From assembly GCA_937927415.1 (NCBI GenBank), contig CALBDS010000004.1:124001-188000 (forward strand): a DNA stretch of 64,000 nt, written 5' to 3'. The translations under genes and the position numbers were made by a program. This document shows, piece by piece, positions 32,899-41,836 of the stretch. Position 1 is the stretch's first letter. Each line of letters starts with the position of its first letter. The stretch comes from an uncultured Rhodospirillaceae bacterium. Lineage in GTDB: Bacteria > Pseudomonadota > Alphaproteobacteria > Azospirillales > Azospirillaceae. Below the pieces are notes generated by a model. It did no database searches. It had not been told where the DNA came from and was given only the letters and a program-made list of their open reading frames with translations.

Positions 32899-34209
32899 TT
32901 ACCCTATCTCATAGGCCCGTTCGCCATGGCTGGGCAGGTCCAGCCCCTCGAACTCCACGTCGGGGGTAACCCGGCGGTCGAGCACCCGGCCCAGACCATG
33001 GATCAGCCCCCACGAGGCCAGCCCCGACCACAGGGCGGTCACACCCACCGCCATCACCTGCACCCCCAACTGGTCGAGCACCCCCATGCCCGGCGCCAGC
33101 CCGCGCCCGCCCAACGCCGGCAGGGCAAAGACCGACAGAAGCACCGACCCCAGCATGCCGCCGACGCCATGGACCGCGAACACGTCCAGCGAATCATCGA
33201 TGCGCCAGCGGAACTTCACCAGCAGCACGGCATAGAAGCACACCACCCCGCCGGCAACCCCCAGCGCCATGGCCCCGCCCGGCCCGACATAGCCCGCCGC
33301 CGGCGTCACCGTCGCCAGCCCGGCGATGCAGCCGGTCACCAGACCGATGGAGGTCGGCTTGCCCACCTTCAGCCATTCGATGGCGGTCCAGGTCAGCGCC
33401 CCGGCGCAGGCCGCCGTGTGGGTGGCGATGATCGCCGCCGCCGCCCCGGCGTCCGCCGCCAGCGCGCTGCCGCCGTTGAAGCCGAACCAGCCCACCCACA
33501 AGATGCCCGCCCCGGCCATGGTCATCGCCGGGCTGTGCGGCGGAATCAGCTCGTGCGGGAAGCCGCGGCGGCGCCCGACCATCACCGCCGCCACCAGCGC
33601 CGACACGCCCGCCGTGGTGTGAACCACGATGCCGCCGGCGAAATCCAGCGCCCCCATCCCGGCCATCCAGCCCCCACCCCACAGCCAATGGGCCGCCGGC
33701 AGATAGACGATCACCGTCCACACCGCGCAGAACGCCACCACGAATCCGAACGGCACCCGCTCGGGAAAGGCGCCGATCATCAGCGCCGGGGTGATGATGG
33801 CAAAGGTCATCTGGAACAGGGCAAAGACCATCTCGGGCAGCCCGTTGCCCTCCATCACCGGCGCCATATCGGCCAGGAACATCTTGTGCAGCGTGCCCAG
33901 CCACGGCGTGCCCGTGTCGAACGCCACGCTGTAGCCGAACGCCACCCAGATCAGCGACACCGCACAGCAGATGGCGAAGCAGTTCATCAGCACCGACAGC
34001 ACGTTGCGCGCCCGCACCAGCCCTGCATAAAAAAGCGCCAGCCCCGGCAGCGTCATGAACAGCACCAGCGCCGACGCCACCAGAACCCAGGCGGTGTTGC
34101 CCGCCGCTACCCCCGCGTCGGCCGCCCACGCCGGGGCCGAGGCCGCGAAAACCGTCATCATACCCGCCGCCAGCCCCCCGGCACGGCGACCCAACACTCC
34201 GATATCCAT
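32899..34209 (-). CDS. amtB: Ammonium transporter Amt
   Basis: 436 residues with a cleavable N-terminal signal (ending about APAWAADA) and eleven membrane helices. Key Amt features are ALDFAGGIVVHTTAG (pore His of the twin-His pair and the conserved Asp), VLFMTLPGLALFYAGLVR and DVFAVHGVGGMLGS (second pore His). It imports ammonium. Unlike the usual order, no glnK/PII gene is adjacent. A sigma-54-type promoter lies 170 bp upstream, consistent with nitrogen control. Confidence 0.94.
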   Translation of the reverse strand: MDIGVLGRRAGGLAAGMMTVFAASAPAWAADAGVAAGNTAWVLVASALVLFMTLPGLALFYAGLVRARNVLSVLMNCFAICCAVSLIWVAFGYSVAFDTGTPWLGTLHKMFLADMAPVMEGNGLPEMVFALFQMTFAIITPALMIGAFPERVPFGFVVAFCAVWTVIVYLPAAHWLWGGGWMAGMGALDFAGGIVVHTTAGVSALVAAVMVGRRRGFPHELIPPHSPAMTMAGAGILWVGWFGFNGGSALAADAGAAAAIIATHTAACAGALTWTAIEWLKVGKPTSIGLVTGCIAGLATVTPAAGYVGPGGAMALGVAGGVVCFYAVLLVKFRWRIDDSLDVFAVHGVGGMLGSVLLSVFALPALGGRGLAPGMGVLDQLGVQVMAVGVTALWSGLASWGLIHGLGRVLDRRVTPDVEFEGLDLPSHGERAYEIG

Positions 34210-34374
34210 CGTGTCCGTTTCCCTTACCAGGCGGATTCGCCCAAAGGCCCGCCCATTTGCTCATTCTTTATGCGTATTGCCGGATTTCCGGGCGCAACGC
34301 CCGGCAACGAGTCACAACACCGCCTGTCTTTTCCGCCCCGGCAGCGCCGCACCTCCGGCCATAGCCGTTCGATA

Positions 34375-34391
34375 TGCAAGTTTTATGCCTT
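34375..34391 (-). promoter_or_regulatory. Sigma-54-type promoter upstream of amtB
   Basis: On the minus strand this reads AAGGCATAAAACTTGCA, which fits TGGCAYR-N4-TTGCW apart from the first base and keeps the GG and GC pairs at the right spacing. RpoN control of amtB would fit nitrogen-limitation expression. Confidence 0.6.
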
Positions 34392-34396
34392 ATTTT

Positions 34397-34421
34397 TGTG
34401 CATGATTGTTGGTTTTGCACA
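34397..34421. promoter_or_regulatory. Dyad next to the sigma-54 site, NtrC-like candidate
   Basis: TGTGCA (34397-34402) and TGCACA (34416-34421) form an inverted repeat with 13 bp between half-sites. GTGCA/TGCAC half-sites resemble NtrC targets. The dyad directly abuts the sigma-54 element, which is closer than usual for an activator, so the assignment is tentative. Confidence 0.35.
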
Positions 34422-34611
34422 CAATCAGGGCATGGATTGACCGGAAGAGCGCACATCACCGCAAGCAGGACCGTTTCTTGACGGTTTCCTGACTCCCCTG
34501 TTGACTCTTGGGGGGTGATGCGTATAAATCCCCGCTCTCACAAGCGGGCCGGCACCTTTGAAACGGTGGGCGGGCTACCCGCCGTTTGGTATGAAACAGG
34601 CAGTGACGACG

Positions 34612-34929
34612 ATGTTTGCAGTGATCCGCACCGGCGGCAAGCAGTACAAGGTCGCCAACGGCGACGTTATTCGGGTTGAAAAGCTGGAAGCCGAGGCCGG
34701 CGCGTCGATCACGCTCGACGACGTTCTGCTGGTCAGCGAAAACGGCTCCACCACCATCGGCACCCCCACGGTGGCCGGTGCGTCGGTCGTGGCCGAAGTG
34801 GTCGCCCAGGACCGCAACCCCAAGGTCATCATCTTCAAGAAGCGGCGCCGTCAGAACTACCGCCGCAAGAACGGCCACCGCCAGCACGTGACGGTGCTGC
34901 GGATCACCGGGATCAACGGCGCGGCCTGA
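34612..34929 (+). CDS. rplU: 50S ribosomal protein L21
   Basis: 105 residues, MFAVIRTGGKQYKVANGD at the N-terminus and KKRRRQNYRRKNGHRQ near the C-terminus, diagnostic of bL21. It binds 23S rRNA. The start at 34612 matches the universal MFAVI-type beginning; an upstream in-frame ATG at 34558 lies in the leader hairpin. It is the first gene of the conserved rplU-rpmA-obgE order. Confidence 0.96.
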   Translation: MFAVIRTGGKQYKVANGDVIRVEKLEAEAGASITLDDVLLVSENGSTTIGTPTVAGASVVAEVVAQDRNPKVIIFKKRRRQNYRRKNGHRQHVTVLRITGINGAA

Positions 34930-34964
34930 TCGGCCCCGCCGCCTTGCAGTTGGAGTAGCGAAGA

Positions 34965-35234
34965 ATGGCACATAAAAAGGCAGGCGGTTCCTCGCGGAAC
35001 GGCCGCGACAGCGCCGGCCGCCGTCTGGGCGTGAAGCGTTTCGGTGGTGAGAAGGTCATCGCCGGCAACATCATCGTGCGCCAGCGCGGCACGAAGTTCC
35101 ACCCCGGCGCCAACGTCGGCATCGGCCGCGACCACACCCTGTTCGCGCTGACCGATGGCCAGGTGGCCTTCAAGCACAGCAGCGGTGGCAAGACCTTCGT
35201 CACCGTGCTGGCTCCGGCCGTCGCCGCCGAGTAA
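34965..35234 (+). CDS. rpmA: 50S ribosomal protein L27
   Basis: 89 residues, MAHKKAGGSSRNGRDS at the start and KRFGGEKVIAGNIIVRQRG, the standard bL27. Its N-terminal tail reaches the peptidyl-transferase centre. It follows rplU by 35 bp. A GC-rich hairpin (about 35318-35344, no T-tract) separates it from obgE. Confidence 0.96.
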   Translation: MAHKKAGGSSRNGRDSAGRRLGVKRFGGEKVIAGNIIVRQRGTKFHPGANVGIGRDHTLFALTDGQVAFKHSSGGKTFVTVLAPAVAAE

Positions 35235-35317
35235 CGGCAGCGGCCTCCGGGCTTCCGGTGACGTGTCCGGCAACGGTCGGCCTTTGGCCGGTCCTGCCGG
35301 GACAATCGGGTTCGAAT

Positions 35318-35344
35318 CGGGGGGATCGGGCGACCGATCCCCCG
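35318..35344 (+). terminator. GC-rich hairpin between rpmA and obgE
   Basis: CGGGGGGATCGG pairs with CCGATCCCCCG around a GCGA loop. There is no clear T-run, so it may attenuate, or act as a processing or stability element, rather than terminate. Confidence 0.4.
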
Positions 35345-35421
35345 ATTTGCGTTTCCCCGACTCGATTCCCAGAATCTGATTTCCCCCAGAATCTGTTCTC
35401 TTCTCTCTCTTCGGTGCGGCC

Positions 35422-36852
35422 ATGAAGTTCCTGGATCAGGCCAAGGTGTTCGTCAAAAGCGGTGACGGCGGCCCCGGCGCGTGCAGTTTCCGCCGGGAAA
35501 AGTTCATCGAGTTCGGCGGGCCGGACGGCGGCAACGGCGGCCGCGGCGGCGATGTGGTGATCGTGGCCGAAAGCGGCCTGAACACCCTGATCGATTACCG
35601 CTACCAGCATCATTTCAAGGCGCAGCGCGGCCATCACGGCATGGGGCGCGACCGCAATGGTGCCCGCGGCGAGGACATGGTGATGCGCGTGCCGGTGGGC
35701 ACCCAGGTTCTGGACGAGGATCAGGAAACCATCCTGGCCGACCTGACCGAACCGGGCCAGCGGATCGTGCTGATGAAGGGCGGCGACGGCGGTTTCGGCA
35801 ACGCCCATTACAAGACCCCGACCAACCGCGCGCCCCGCAAGTTTCATCCCGGCTGGCCGGGCGAGGAACGGTGGGTGTGGCTGCGGCTGAAGCTGATCGC
35901 CGACGCCGGGCTGGTGGGGCTGCCCAACGCCGGCAAATCCACCTTCCTGGCCGCCACCACCGCCGCCAAGCCCAAGATCGCCGACTATCCCTTCACCACG
36001 CTGGCGCCCAACCTGGGGGTGGTGCGCGCGGGCGATGAGGAATTCGTGCTGGCCGACATCCCCGGCCTGATCGAAGGCGCCCACGAGGGCCATGGCCTGG
36101 GCGACCGTTTCCTGGGCCATGTGGAGCGCACCCGCGTGCTGCTGCACCTGATCGACGGCACCCAGGACGACGTGGTGGAGGCCTACCGCATCATCCGCAA
36201 CGAGCTGGCCGCCTATGGCGGGCATCTGGCCGCCAAGCTGGAGGTGGTGGGGCTGAACAAGTGCGACGCCCTGCTGGACGAGGAAATCGCCGAAAAGAAA
36301 GCGGCGCTGGAGGAAGCCTCCGGCGCGGAGGTGATGGTGCTGTCCGGTGCCGCCGGCATCGGGGTCCAGGCGGTGCTCTACCGTCTGCTGACCGTGATCC
36401 GCGAGGCCAAGAGCCAAGGCCCCGAGGTGCTGCACGTCCCGGCCACCAAGACGCTGGCGCCCGAACGCCCGGCCTACAAATCCAAGCTCGCCTATATGGA
36501 TCCCGAGGAACGGGCCATCTACACCGGCGAAGACCTGGATGAGGAGGATTGGGACGAGCAGGACGACGAAGACCTGGCCGACGAAGACCTGGACGGGGAT
36601 GACGGCGAGGAACCGGACACCGGGCACCGGGCCGACGGGGCCGGGCACACCGGCGTTGACCTCGCCCACGTCAACGGCGACGGGGACGACCCGGACGGGG
36701 ATGACGACGAAGACCTGGATGACGAAGACCTCGACGACGAAGACCTTGATGACGAGGACTTCGAGGATGAGGACTTCGACGACGAGTCCGAGGACGACGA
36801 CTCGGACGATGACGAAGGTGACAAGAACGATGAGCAGCGGCGCCCCCACTGA
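35422..36852 (+). CDS. obgE: GTPase ObgE/CgtA with long acidic C-terminal tail
   Basis: 476 residues. The Gly-rich Obg fold covers about 1-158 (KVFVKSGDGGPGACSFRREKF). The G domain has GLPNAGKST, a Thr-rich switch, DIPGLIEGA and NKCD. It is an essential ribosome-assembly and stress GTPase. From about residue 370 the protein becomes an extremely acidic Asp/Glu repeat tail of about 100 residues, far longer than in E. coli. The tail-coding end overlaps proB by 23 nt in another frame. Confidence 0.95.
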   Translation: MKFLDQAKVFVKSGDGGPGACSFRREKFIEFGGPDGGNGGRGGDVVIVAESGLNTLIDYRYQHHFKAQRGHHGMGRDRNGARGEDMVMRVPVGTQVLDEDQETILADLTEPGQRIVLMKGGDGGFGNAHYKTPTNRAPRKFHPGWPGEERWVWLRLKLIADAGLVGLPNAGKSTFLAATTAAKPKIADYPFTTLAPNLGVVRAGDEEFVLADIPGLIEGAHEGHGLGDRFLGHVERTRVLLHLIDGTQDDVVEAYRIIRNELAAYGGHLAAKLEVVGLNKCDALLDEEIAEKKAALEEASGAEVMVLSGAAGIGVQAVLYRLLTVIREAKSQGPEVLHVPATKTLAPERPAYKSKLAYMDPEERAIYTGEDLDEEDWDEQDDEDLADEDLDGDDGEEPDTGHRADGAGHTGVDLAHVNGDGDDPDGDDDEDLDDEDLDDEDLDDEDFEDEDFDDESEDDDSDDDEGDKNDEQRRPH

Positions 36853-37999
36853 GGCTTCCGCCGGAACCGTGCTGCCGACGCTTCTCGACGCGCGGCGGCT
36901 GGTGGTGAAGATCGGCTCGGCCCTGCTGGTGGACAGTTCCACCGGCCAGATCCGCCGGGCGTGGCTGGACGCGCTGGCCGACGACGTGGCCGCGGCGCGG
37001 GCGCGGGGGACGGAGGTGGTGATCGTCACCTCCGGCGCCGTCGCCGCCGGGCGCGAGCATCTGGGTCTGGTCGGCCGCCCCCTGCGGCTGGAGGAAAAGC
37101 AGGCCGCCGCCGCCACCGGCCAGATCCGGCTGGCACACGCCTATCAGGAAACCCTGGCCCGCCACGGCATCACGGTGGCGCAGGTGCTGCTGACCCTGGA
37201 AGACACCGAGGAACGGCGCCGCCACCTGAACGGCCGCGCCACCATCGACACCCTGCTGAAGCTGGGCGCGGTGCCGGTCATCAACGAGAACGACACGGTG
37301 ACGACGGCGGAAATCCGCTTCGGCGACAACGACCGGCTGGCCGCGCGGGTGGCGCAGATGATTTCCGCCGACACGCTGGTCCTGCTGTCGGACATCGACG
37401 GGCTTTACACCGCCGACCCGCGCAAGGATCCGCACGCGGCCCACATCCCCGTGGTGAAGGAACTGACGCCGGAGATCGAGGGCATGGCGGGCGAACCGCC
37501 GCCCGGCTACAGCTCCGGCGGCATGGTGACCAAGATCGCCGCCGCCCGCATCGCCATGTCCGGCGGCTGCCGCATGGTGATCGCCCGCGGCAACCGGCTG
37601 AACCCGCTGGGGGCGCTGGAAAAGACCTCCGCCGACGGCGGTGCTCTGTGCACATGGTTCCTGCCCGCCTCCGAACCCAGCAACGCCCGCAAGGCGTGGA
37701 TCGCCGGGCATCTGAAGGCCGAAGGGGTGCTGACCGTGGACCAGGGGGCGGCGGTGGCGCTGAAACAGGGCGCCAGCCTGTTGCCCGCCGGCGTGGTGGC
37801 GGTCGAGGGCGGCTTCCACCGCGGCGACACGGTGATCGTGCGCGACGAGGACGGGCGCGAATTGGCCCGCGGGCTGGCCGCCTATGGCGCCGACGAGGCG
37901 CGCCTGATCCAGCGCCGCAAGAGCCACGAGATCGAAGCCATCCTGGGGTATCGCGGACGCAATGAGATGATCCACCGCGACGATCTGGTGGTCCGCTGA
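36830..37999 (+). CDS. proB: Glutamate 5-kinase
   Basis: 389 residues: an amino-acid kinase domain (LVVKIGSALLV, VTSGAVAAGREHLGL, INENDTVTTAEIRFGDND) followed by a C-terminal PUA domain from about 285. It catalyses the first step of proline synthesis, ATP-dependent phosphorylation of glutamate. The ATG at 36830 lies inside the obgE tail (23-nt overlap). The obgE-proB link is common in alphaproteobacteria. The downstream HAD gene starts on the stop (TGATGA). Confidence 0.95.
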   Translation: MSSGAPTEASAGTVLPTLLDARRLVVKIGSALLVDSSTGQIRRAWLDALADDVAAARARGTEVVIVTSGAVAAGREHLGLVGRPLRLEEKQAAAATGQIRLAHAYQETLARHGITVAQVLLTLEDTEERRRHLNGRATIDTLLKLGAVPVINENDTVTTAEIRFGDNDRLAARVAQMISADTLVLLSDIDGLYTADPRKDPHAAHIPVVKELTPEIEGMAGEPPPGYSSGGMVTKIAAARIAMSGGCRMVIARGNRLNPLGALEKTSADGGALCTWFLPASEPSNARKAWIAGHLKAEGVLTVDQGAAVALKQGASLLPAGVVAVEGGFHRGDTVIVRDEDGRELARGLAAYGADEARLIQRRKSHEIEAILGYRGRNEMIHRDDLVVR

Positions 38000-38685
38000 T
38001 GACCGCCCCTCTTTCCCGGCCGCCGCTGCAGGCGATCCTGTGGGACATCGACGGCACGCTGCTGGACAGCGAGATCTGGCACCAGCGGGCCACCATCGCC
38101 GTGTGCCACGACTGCGGCTATCCGCTGACCGAGGCGGAATACGGCGCCAGCCTGGGCATCGCCTTCCCGGAATTCTACGCCCGCATCGCCGCGCGCCAGC
38201 CGCTGCCCATGGATTATCACACCTGGGCCGACACCATCACCGACCGCTACATGGCCCGGCTGACCGACGTGCTGCCGCGGGACGGCGCCTTTGCCCTGGT
38301 GGAGGAATTCGCCACCCGCGGGCTGCGGCAGGCCTGCGTGTCCAACGGCGGGCGCCGGGTGGTGGAAGCCAACCTGTCGGCCATGGGCATCGGCCATTTC
38401 GAATTCGCGGTCAGCCGCGACGACGTGATCAACGGCAAGCCCGACCCGGAACCCTATCTGCTGGCCGCCCGCCGTCTGGGCGTGCCGCCCGCGGCGTGCG
38501 CCGTGATCGAGGACAGCCCCACCGGCGTGCGCGCCGCACGGGCGGCCGGCATGCTGGCGGTGGCGTGGCCGCAGCATCCGGGCCTGAGCTTCGACGCCGA
38601 CCATGTGGTGGCCCACCCCGCCGAGGTGGATTGGGACAGCCTGTGCGGCCCGTACGACGATTACGACCGGCTGGCGGCGGACTGA
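37999..38685 (+). CDS. HAD-family hydrolase (beta-phosphoglucomutase/phosphatase-like)
   Basis: 228 residues. HAD motif I is LWDIDGTLLDSE (nucleophile Asp), motif II VSNGGRR, Lys in GKPDPEPYLLAA, and motif III VIEDSPTGVRAARAAGM. The cap domain between I and II is helical, as in sugar-phosphate phosphatases and beta-phosphoglucomutase. The substrate is uncertain. The start overlaps the proB stop, so it is translated with proB. Confidence 0.88.
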   Translation: MTAPLSRPPLQAILWDIDGTLLDSEIWHQRATIAVCHDCGYPLTEAEYGASLGIAFPEFYARIAARQPLPMDYHTWADTITDRYMARLTDVLPRDGAFALVEEFATRGLRQACVSNGGRRVVEANLSAMGIGHFEFAVSRDDVINGKPDPEPYLLAARRLGVPPAACAVIEDSPTGVRAARAAGMLAVAWPQHPGLSFDADHVVAHPAEVDWDSLCGPYDDYDRLAAD

Positions 38686-38715
38686 TCCGCCGCCCGTCGT
38701 CTCAGGGGATCACGC

Positions 38716-38856
38716 TCAGGGGATCACGGTGTCCACCGCATCCGCGGTCACGGACACCGCCGTCCCGGCGGCGGATGTCGCCAGCCCGACCACGGAACTG
38801 GCCGTGCCGCAGCCCGCCAGCAGCAAAAGCGCCAGAACCGCCATCATTCGTGTCAT
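38716..38856 (-). CDS. Small lipoprotein (46 aa)
   Basis: MTRMMAVLALLLLAGC gives a signal peptide with a clear lipobox (LAGC, Cys16), leaving a 31-residue Ala/Val/Thr-rich mature lipoprotein. GGAGG lies 6 bp before the ATG. It is convergent with the HAD gene. Short outer-membrane lipoproteins like this are common and rarely characterised. Confidence 0.7.
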   Translation of the reverse strand: MTRMMAVLALLLLAGCGTASSVVGLATSAAGTAVSVTADAVDTVIP

Positions 38857-38979
38857 TGCCCACCTCCGGCTCCGGCACCGGGACGATGCCGCCATGGAAG
38901 CAGCGTGACCGGCGCCGGTTAAGAAGCCGTTGAAAACAGCACGGGTTGCCGTCGGGGGAATGGCTTTTCCCCGCGCCCA

Positions 38980-40773
38980 TCAACGGCTGCGCACCTGCTG
39001 GATGAAGCGCCCCACCTCGCCGCTCAACCCGTCGGCATCGCGGGTCAGGCCGGTGGCCGTGTCCAGCAGCGTGGCGGCGGTCCGCCCCACCCCCCCGGCC
39101 ACACCCTGCACCGACTCCAGCCGGGCCGACACCGCCCCGGTGCCTTCCGCCGCCTGGCGGATGCTGCGGGCGATGTCGGCGGTGGCGGCCCCCTGCTGCT
39201 CCACCGCCGCGGCGATGGATGCGGTGATGTCGCTGATCCGCAGGATGGTGGCGGAGATGCCGCGGATCGCCTCCACCGCCCCGGCGGTGTTGCCCTGCAT
39301 CGCCTCGATCTGGGACGAGATATCCTCGGTCGCCTTGGCGGTCTGGGTGGCGAGGTTCTTCACCTCCGACGCCACGACGGCGAATCCCTTGCCCGCTTCC
39401 CCGGCGCGCGCCGCCTCGATGGTGGCGTTCAGGGCCAGAAGATTGGTCTGCGCGGCAATGGAGTTGATGAGCTGCACCACCTCCCCGATCCGCTGGGCCG
39501 AGGCGGCAAGGCCGTTGACGGTGGCGTCGGTGCGGTCGGCCTCGGCCACCGCCCCCTTGGCCACGTCCAGGGCCTGCACCACCTGCCGGTTGACCTCGCC
39601 GATGGTGCTGGACAGTTCGTCGGCGGAGGCCGCCACCGCCGAAACGTGGTTGGCCGCCTCTTCCGAACGGTCGCCCACCGTGCTCAATTCCGACACCGCC
39701 GAATCGGCCATGCCCCGCATGGAACGGGCTTCGCCGTGCAACTGCTCGGCGGCTTTGGCCACCCGGTCCACGATGCTCTTCACCCCCTGTTCGAAATGGT
39801 CGGCCATGCGCAGCATCTCGTCCCGCCGCTGGTTCAGGACCATCTGCTCATGCTCGGCCTGCTGGATGCGCAGGCGGTCGGCCTCGGCCATTCCCTCCTG
39901 AAAGCGGCGGGTGGCGCGGGCCATGGCCCCAATCTCGTCGGAACGTCCGGCGGCGGGGATGGTCACGCCGTCGCGGCGGTCGGCCAGGGCGGCCATGGCG
40001 TCCTTCAGCGCCACCAGCGGCGACACCACCGTGCCCACCAACACCCACCACACCACGCCCACCGCCAGCAGCAGCAGCCCCAGACTGCCCATGAGCAGGC
40101 CGCGGTACAGGCCGACGTCGGCTTCGGCCGCGTCGATGGCGCCGGTGGTGCGCCGCTCCAGCATCACATAGAATTCGTCGATGGGGGCCATGATCTCGGC
40201 CTTGTACGTGTGGTACTGCGCCGAGTGCATGAGGGAACGGGCCAGCTCGAAATCCGGCGCCTTTTCCACGGTGAAATTGCCCTTGCCGTCGTCGAAACGG
40301 CCCTTGACCGCGTTCATGGCGATGGTTTCCAGCTTCACCAGCCCGTCGGAATTGGCCTGGGCCTGTTTCAGCCGGGCGAATTCCTCCTGGGTGAAGCCGG
40401 CCTGCTCCATCAGCTTTTGCAGCGGCACCGCGGTGGTGTCGGGACGGGGGCGGGTGCCGGCGGCGACGAAATCCCAATAGATCCGGTGGTATTCCTGGGG
40501 CCGCGGCTGGGTGCCGTTGCGGATGGCCAGAACATCCCAATACTGCTTTTCATAGGCGGCGTTGCCGGTGACCACATAGGTGCGGGCCAGCCGCGTCAGA
40601 TCGTCGGAGCTTTGCCGCAGTTCGTCCGCCAGCAGGTAGGACTGGTATTTGGTCTTGTAGGCCGCGCTGACCCTGCCCTGGGCGTTCTGGTAGAGAAAGA
40701 AACACAGGACGGTCAGGGCGCACACGCCGACCAGCATTCCCACCAGGCCATAAGCCGTTGTCCGAATTGGCAT
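38980..40773 (-). CDS. Methyl-accepting chemotaxis protein
   Basis: 597 residues: a membrane helix at the N-terminus (VGMLVGVCALTVLCFFLY), a helical periplasmic ligand domain (about 35-250), a second helix (GLLMGSLGLLLLAVGVVWWVLV), HAMP, and a C-terminal signalling hairpin with INSIAAQTNLLALNATIEAARAGEAGKGFAVVASEVKNLA. No CheB/CheR pentapeptide ends the protein (terminates VRSR). The ATG at 40773 was preferred over 40902. It signals through CheA/CheW, which are not in this window. Confidence 0.92.
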   Translation of the reverse strand: MPIRTTAYGLVGMLVGVCALTVLCFFLYQNAQGRVSAAYKTKYQSYLLADELRQSSDDLTRLARTYVVTGNAAYEKQYWDVLAIRNGTQPRPQEYHRIYWDFVAAGTRPRPDTTAVPLQKLMEQAGFTQEEFARLKQAQANSDGLVKLETIAMNAVKGRFDDGKGNFTVEKAPDFELARSLMHSAQYHTYKAEIMAPIDEFYVMLERRTTGAIDAAEADVGLYRGLLMGSLGLLLLAVGVVWWVLVGTVVSPLVALKDAMAALADRRDGVTIPAAGRSDEIGAMARATRRFQEGMAEADRLRIQQAEHEQMVLNQRRDEMLRMADHFEQGVKSIVDRVAKAAEQLHGEARSMRGMADSAVSELSTVGDRSEEAANHVSAVAASADELSSTIGEVNRQVVQALDVAKGAVAEADRTDATVNGLAASAQRIGEVVQLINSIAAQTNLLALNATIEAARAGEAGKGFAVVASEVKNLATQTAKATEDISSQIEAMQGNTAGAVEAIRGISATILRISDITASIAAAVEQQGAATADIARSIRQAAEGTGAVSARLESVQGVAGGVGRTAATLLDTATGLTRDADGLSGEVGRFIQQVRSR

Positions 40774-41068
40774 CCGTTCATCCCATGCCAGGGGGGAGCC
40801 GCACGTGCCCCCCGATGAAAACGGACTGTCGCAGGCACGGGGAAAAGCAGCGCCCCAGACAGTTTTGTCATAAAACTGTCGAAGATACGCACACTCCGGC
40901 AATCATTTTGTTTTTCTATAACCCCTTGCGGGCAACGACCCTTATGGCTGCGGATCACCAAATGTCCGAAGCGCCCGGCGGCAAACGGGGAACACAGAAA
41001 GGCGGGAAAACAAAAAAGCCCTCCGGCAGGGCCAGAAGGCTTTCGAACCAACCACGAAGGAGAAGAGA

Positions 41069-41143
41069 TGGTGGGCGCAGTAGGGATTGAACCTACGACC
41101 CCACCCGTGTGAAGGGTGTGCTCTCCCGCTGAGCTATGCGCCC
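41069..41143 (-). tRNA. tRNA-Val(CAC)
   Basis: 75 nt with encoded CCA. GGGCGCA starts the acceptor stem. The anticodon stem CACCC/GGGTG encloses TTCACAC, anticodon CAC. The TTCAATC T-loop and GCTCAGCGGGA D-arm are typical. Confidence 0.95.
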
Positions 41144-41269
41144 ATCTCTTCTTACCGTTTTGGCCGTCGATCCGTCGCGTTTGTTTCGCTACCGTTTCGA
41201 CCGCCGCCGTGGTGGAGCGGTTTCTAAAGATCCGGCGCCTTTCTGTCAACGCCTTTTTTTCAGAAAAAA

Positions 41270-41836
41270 TCAGACCCGTTCGGCCAGCCAGATGGCGGCC
41301 CGGGTGCCGGCCTTGATCGCCGCCGACAGCAGAGGATAGGCCACCGCCTGTTCCGCCCCGTTGGCCAGACCGATGTCGCGGTGCTGCACCTCTTCCGCCT
41401 GGAATTTGGCGATGCTGTCCTTCAGCGGCTGCTCCTCCGGCCCCAAGAGGGCAAGCTGGTCGGCGTAATGGCCGTCGATCACCTCTTCCACCGCCACGGT
41501 GCAGGCCATGGCCGCGCGCTCGCCCAGCAGGGCCGTACCGGCGCCCAGCGCAAAGCCCGCCACGTGCCAGAACGGCTGCAGCAGCGTCGGGCGCACCTGC
41601 CGCTCCACAAGCTGCTTTTCGAAATAGCGCAGGTGCTCCAGCTCCTGGTCGGCCATGTGGCGCAGGGTCTGGGCGTGGCGGCCGCGGCCCATCACCGCGA
41701 TCTGGCCTTCATAGATGCGCTTGGCGCCGTACTCGCCGGCGTGGTCCACACGGCAGACGCGGGCCAGCCGCTCATCGGGCAGCGGGTCGCCGGGCAGCCG
41801 GCCGCGTTTGCGGGAAGCGGGTGCGGGTTGGGTCAT
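41270..41836 (-). CDS. coq7: Demethoxyubiquinone hydroxylase Coq7
   Basis: 188 residues of the diiron Coq7/UbiF-type carboxylate family: CRVDHAGEYGAKRIYEGQ, ADQELEHLRYFEKQL, EEVIDGHYADQL and EEVQHRDIG supply the Glu/His iron ligands. It hydroxylates demethoxyubiquinone in ubiquinone synthesis. Its start overlaps the dsbB stop by 4 nt (ATGA), an unusual but clear coupling. Confidence 0.94.
   Translation of the reverse strand: MTQPAPASRKRGRLPGDPLPDERLARVCRVDHAGEYGAKRIYEGQIAVMGRGRHAQTLRHMADQELEHLRYFEKQLVERQVRPTLLQPFWHVAGFALGAGTALLGERAAMACTVAVEEVIDGHYADQLALLGPEEQPLKDSIAKFQAEEVQHRDIGLANGAEQAVAYPLLSAAIKAGTRAAIWLAERV

Larger units (their letters stand above)
34210..34611. other. Divergent intergenic region amtB / rplU
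   Basis: 402 bp. It holds the sigma-54 element and dyad listed separately. On the rplU side, 34560-34590 has a hairpin (AAACGGTGGGCGGG...CCCGCCGTTT) in the L21 leader, a plausible autoregulatory structure. No protein-coding frame is convincing. Confidence 0.45.
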
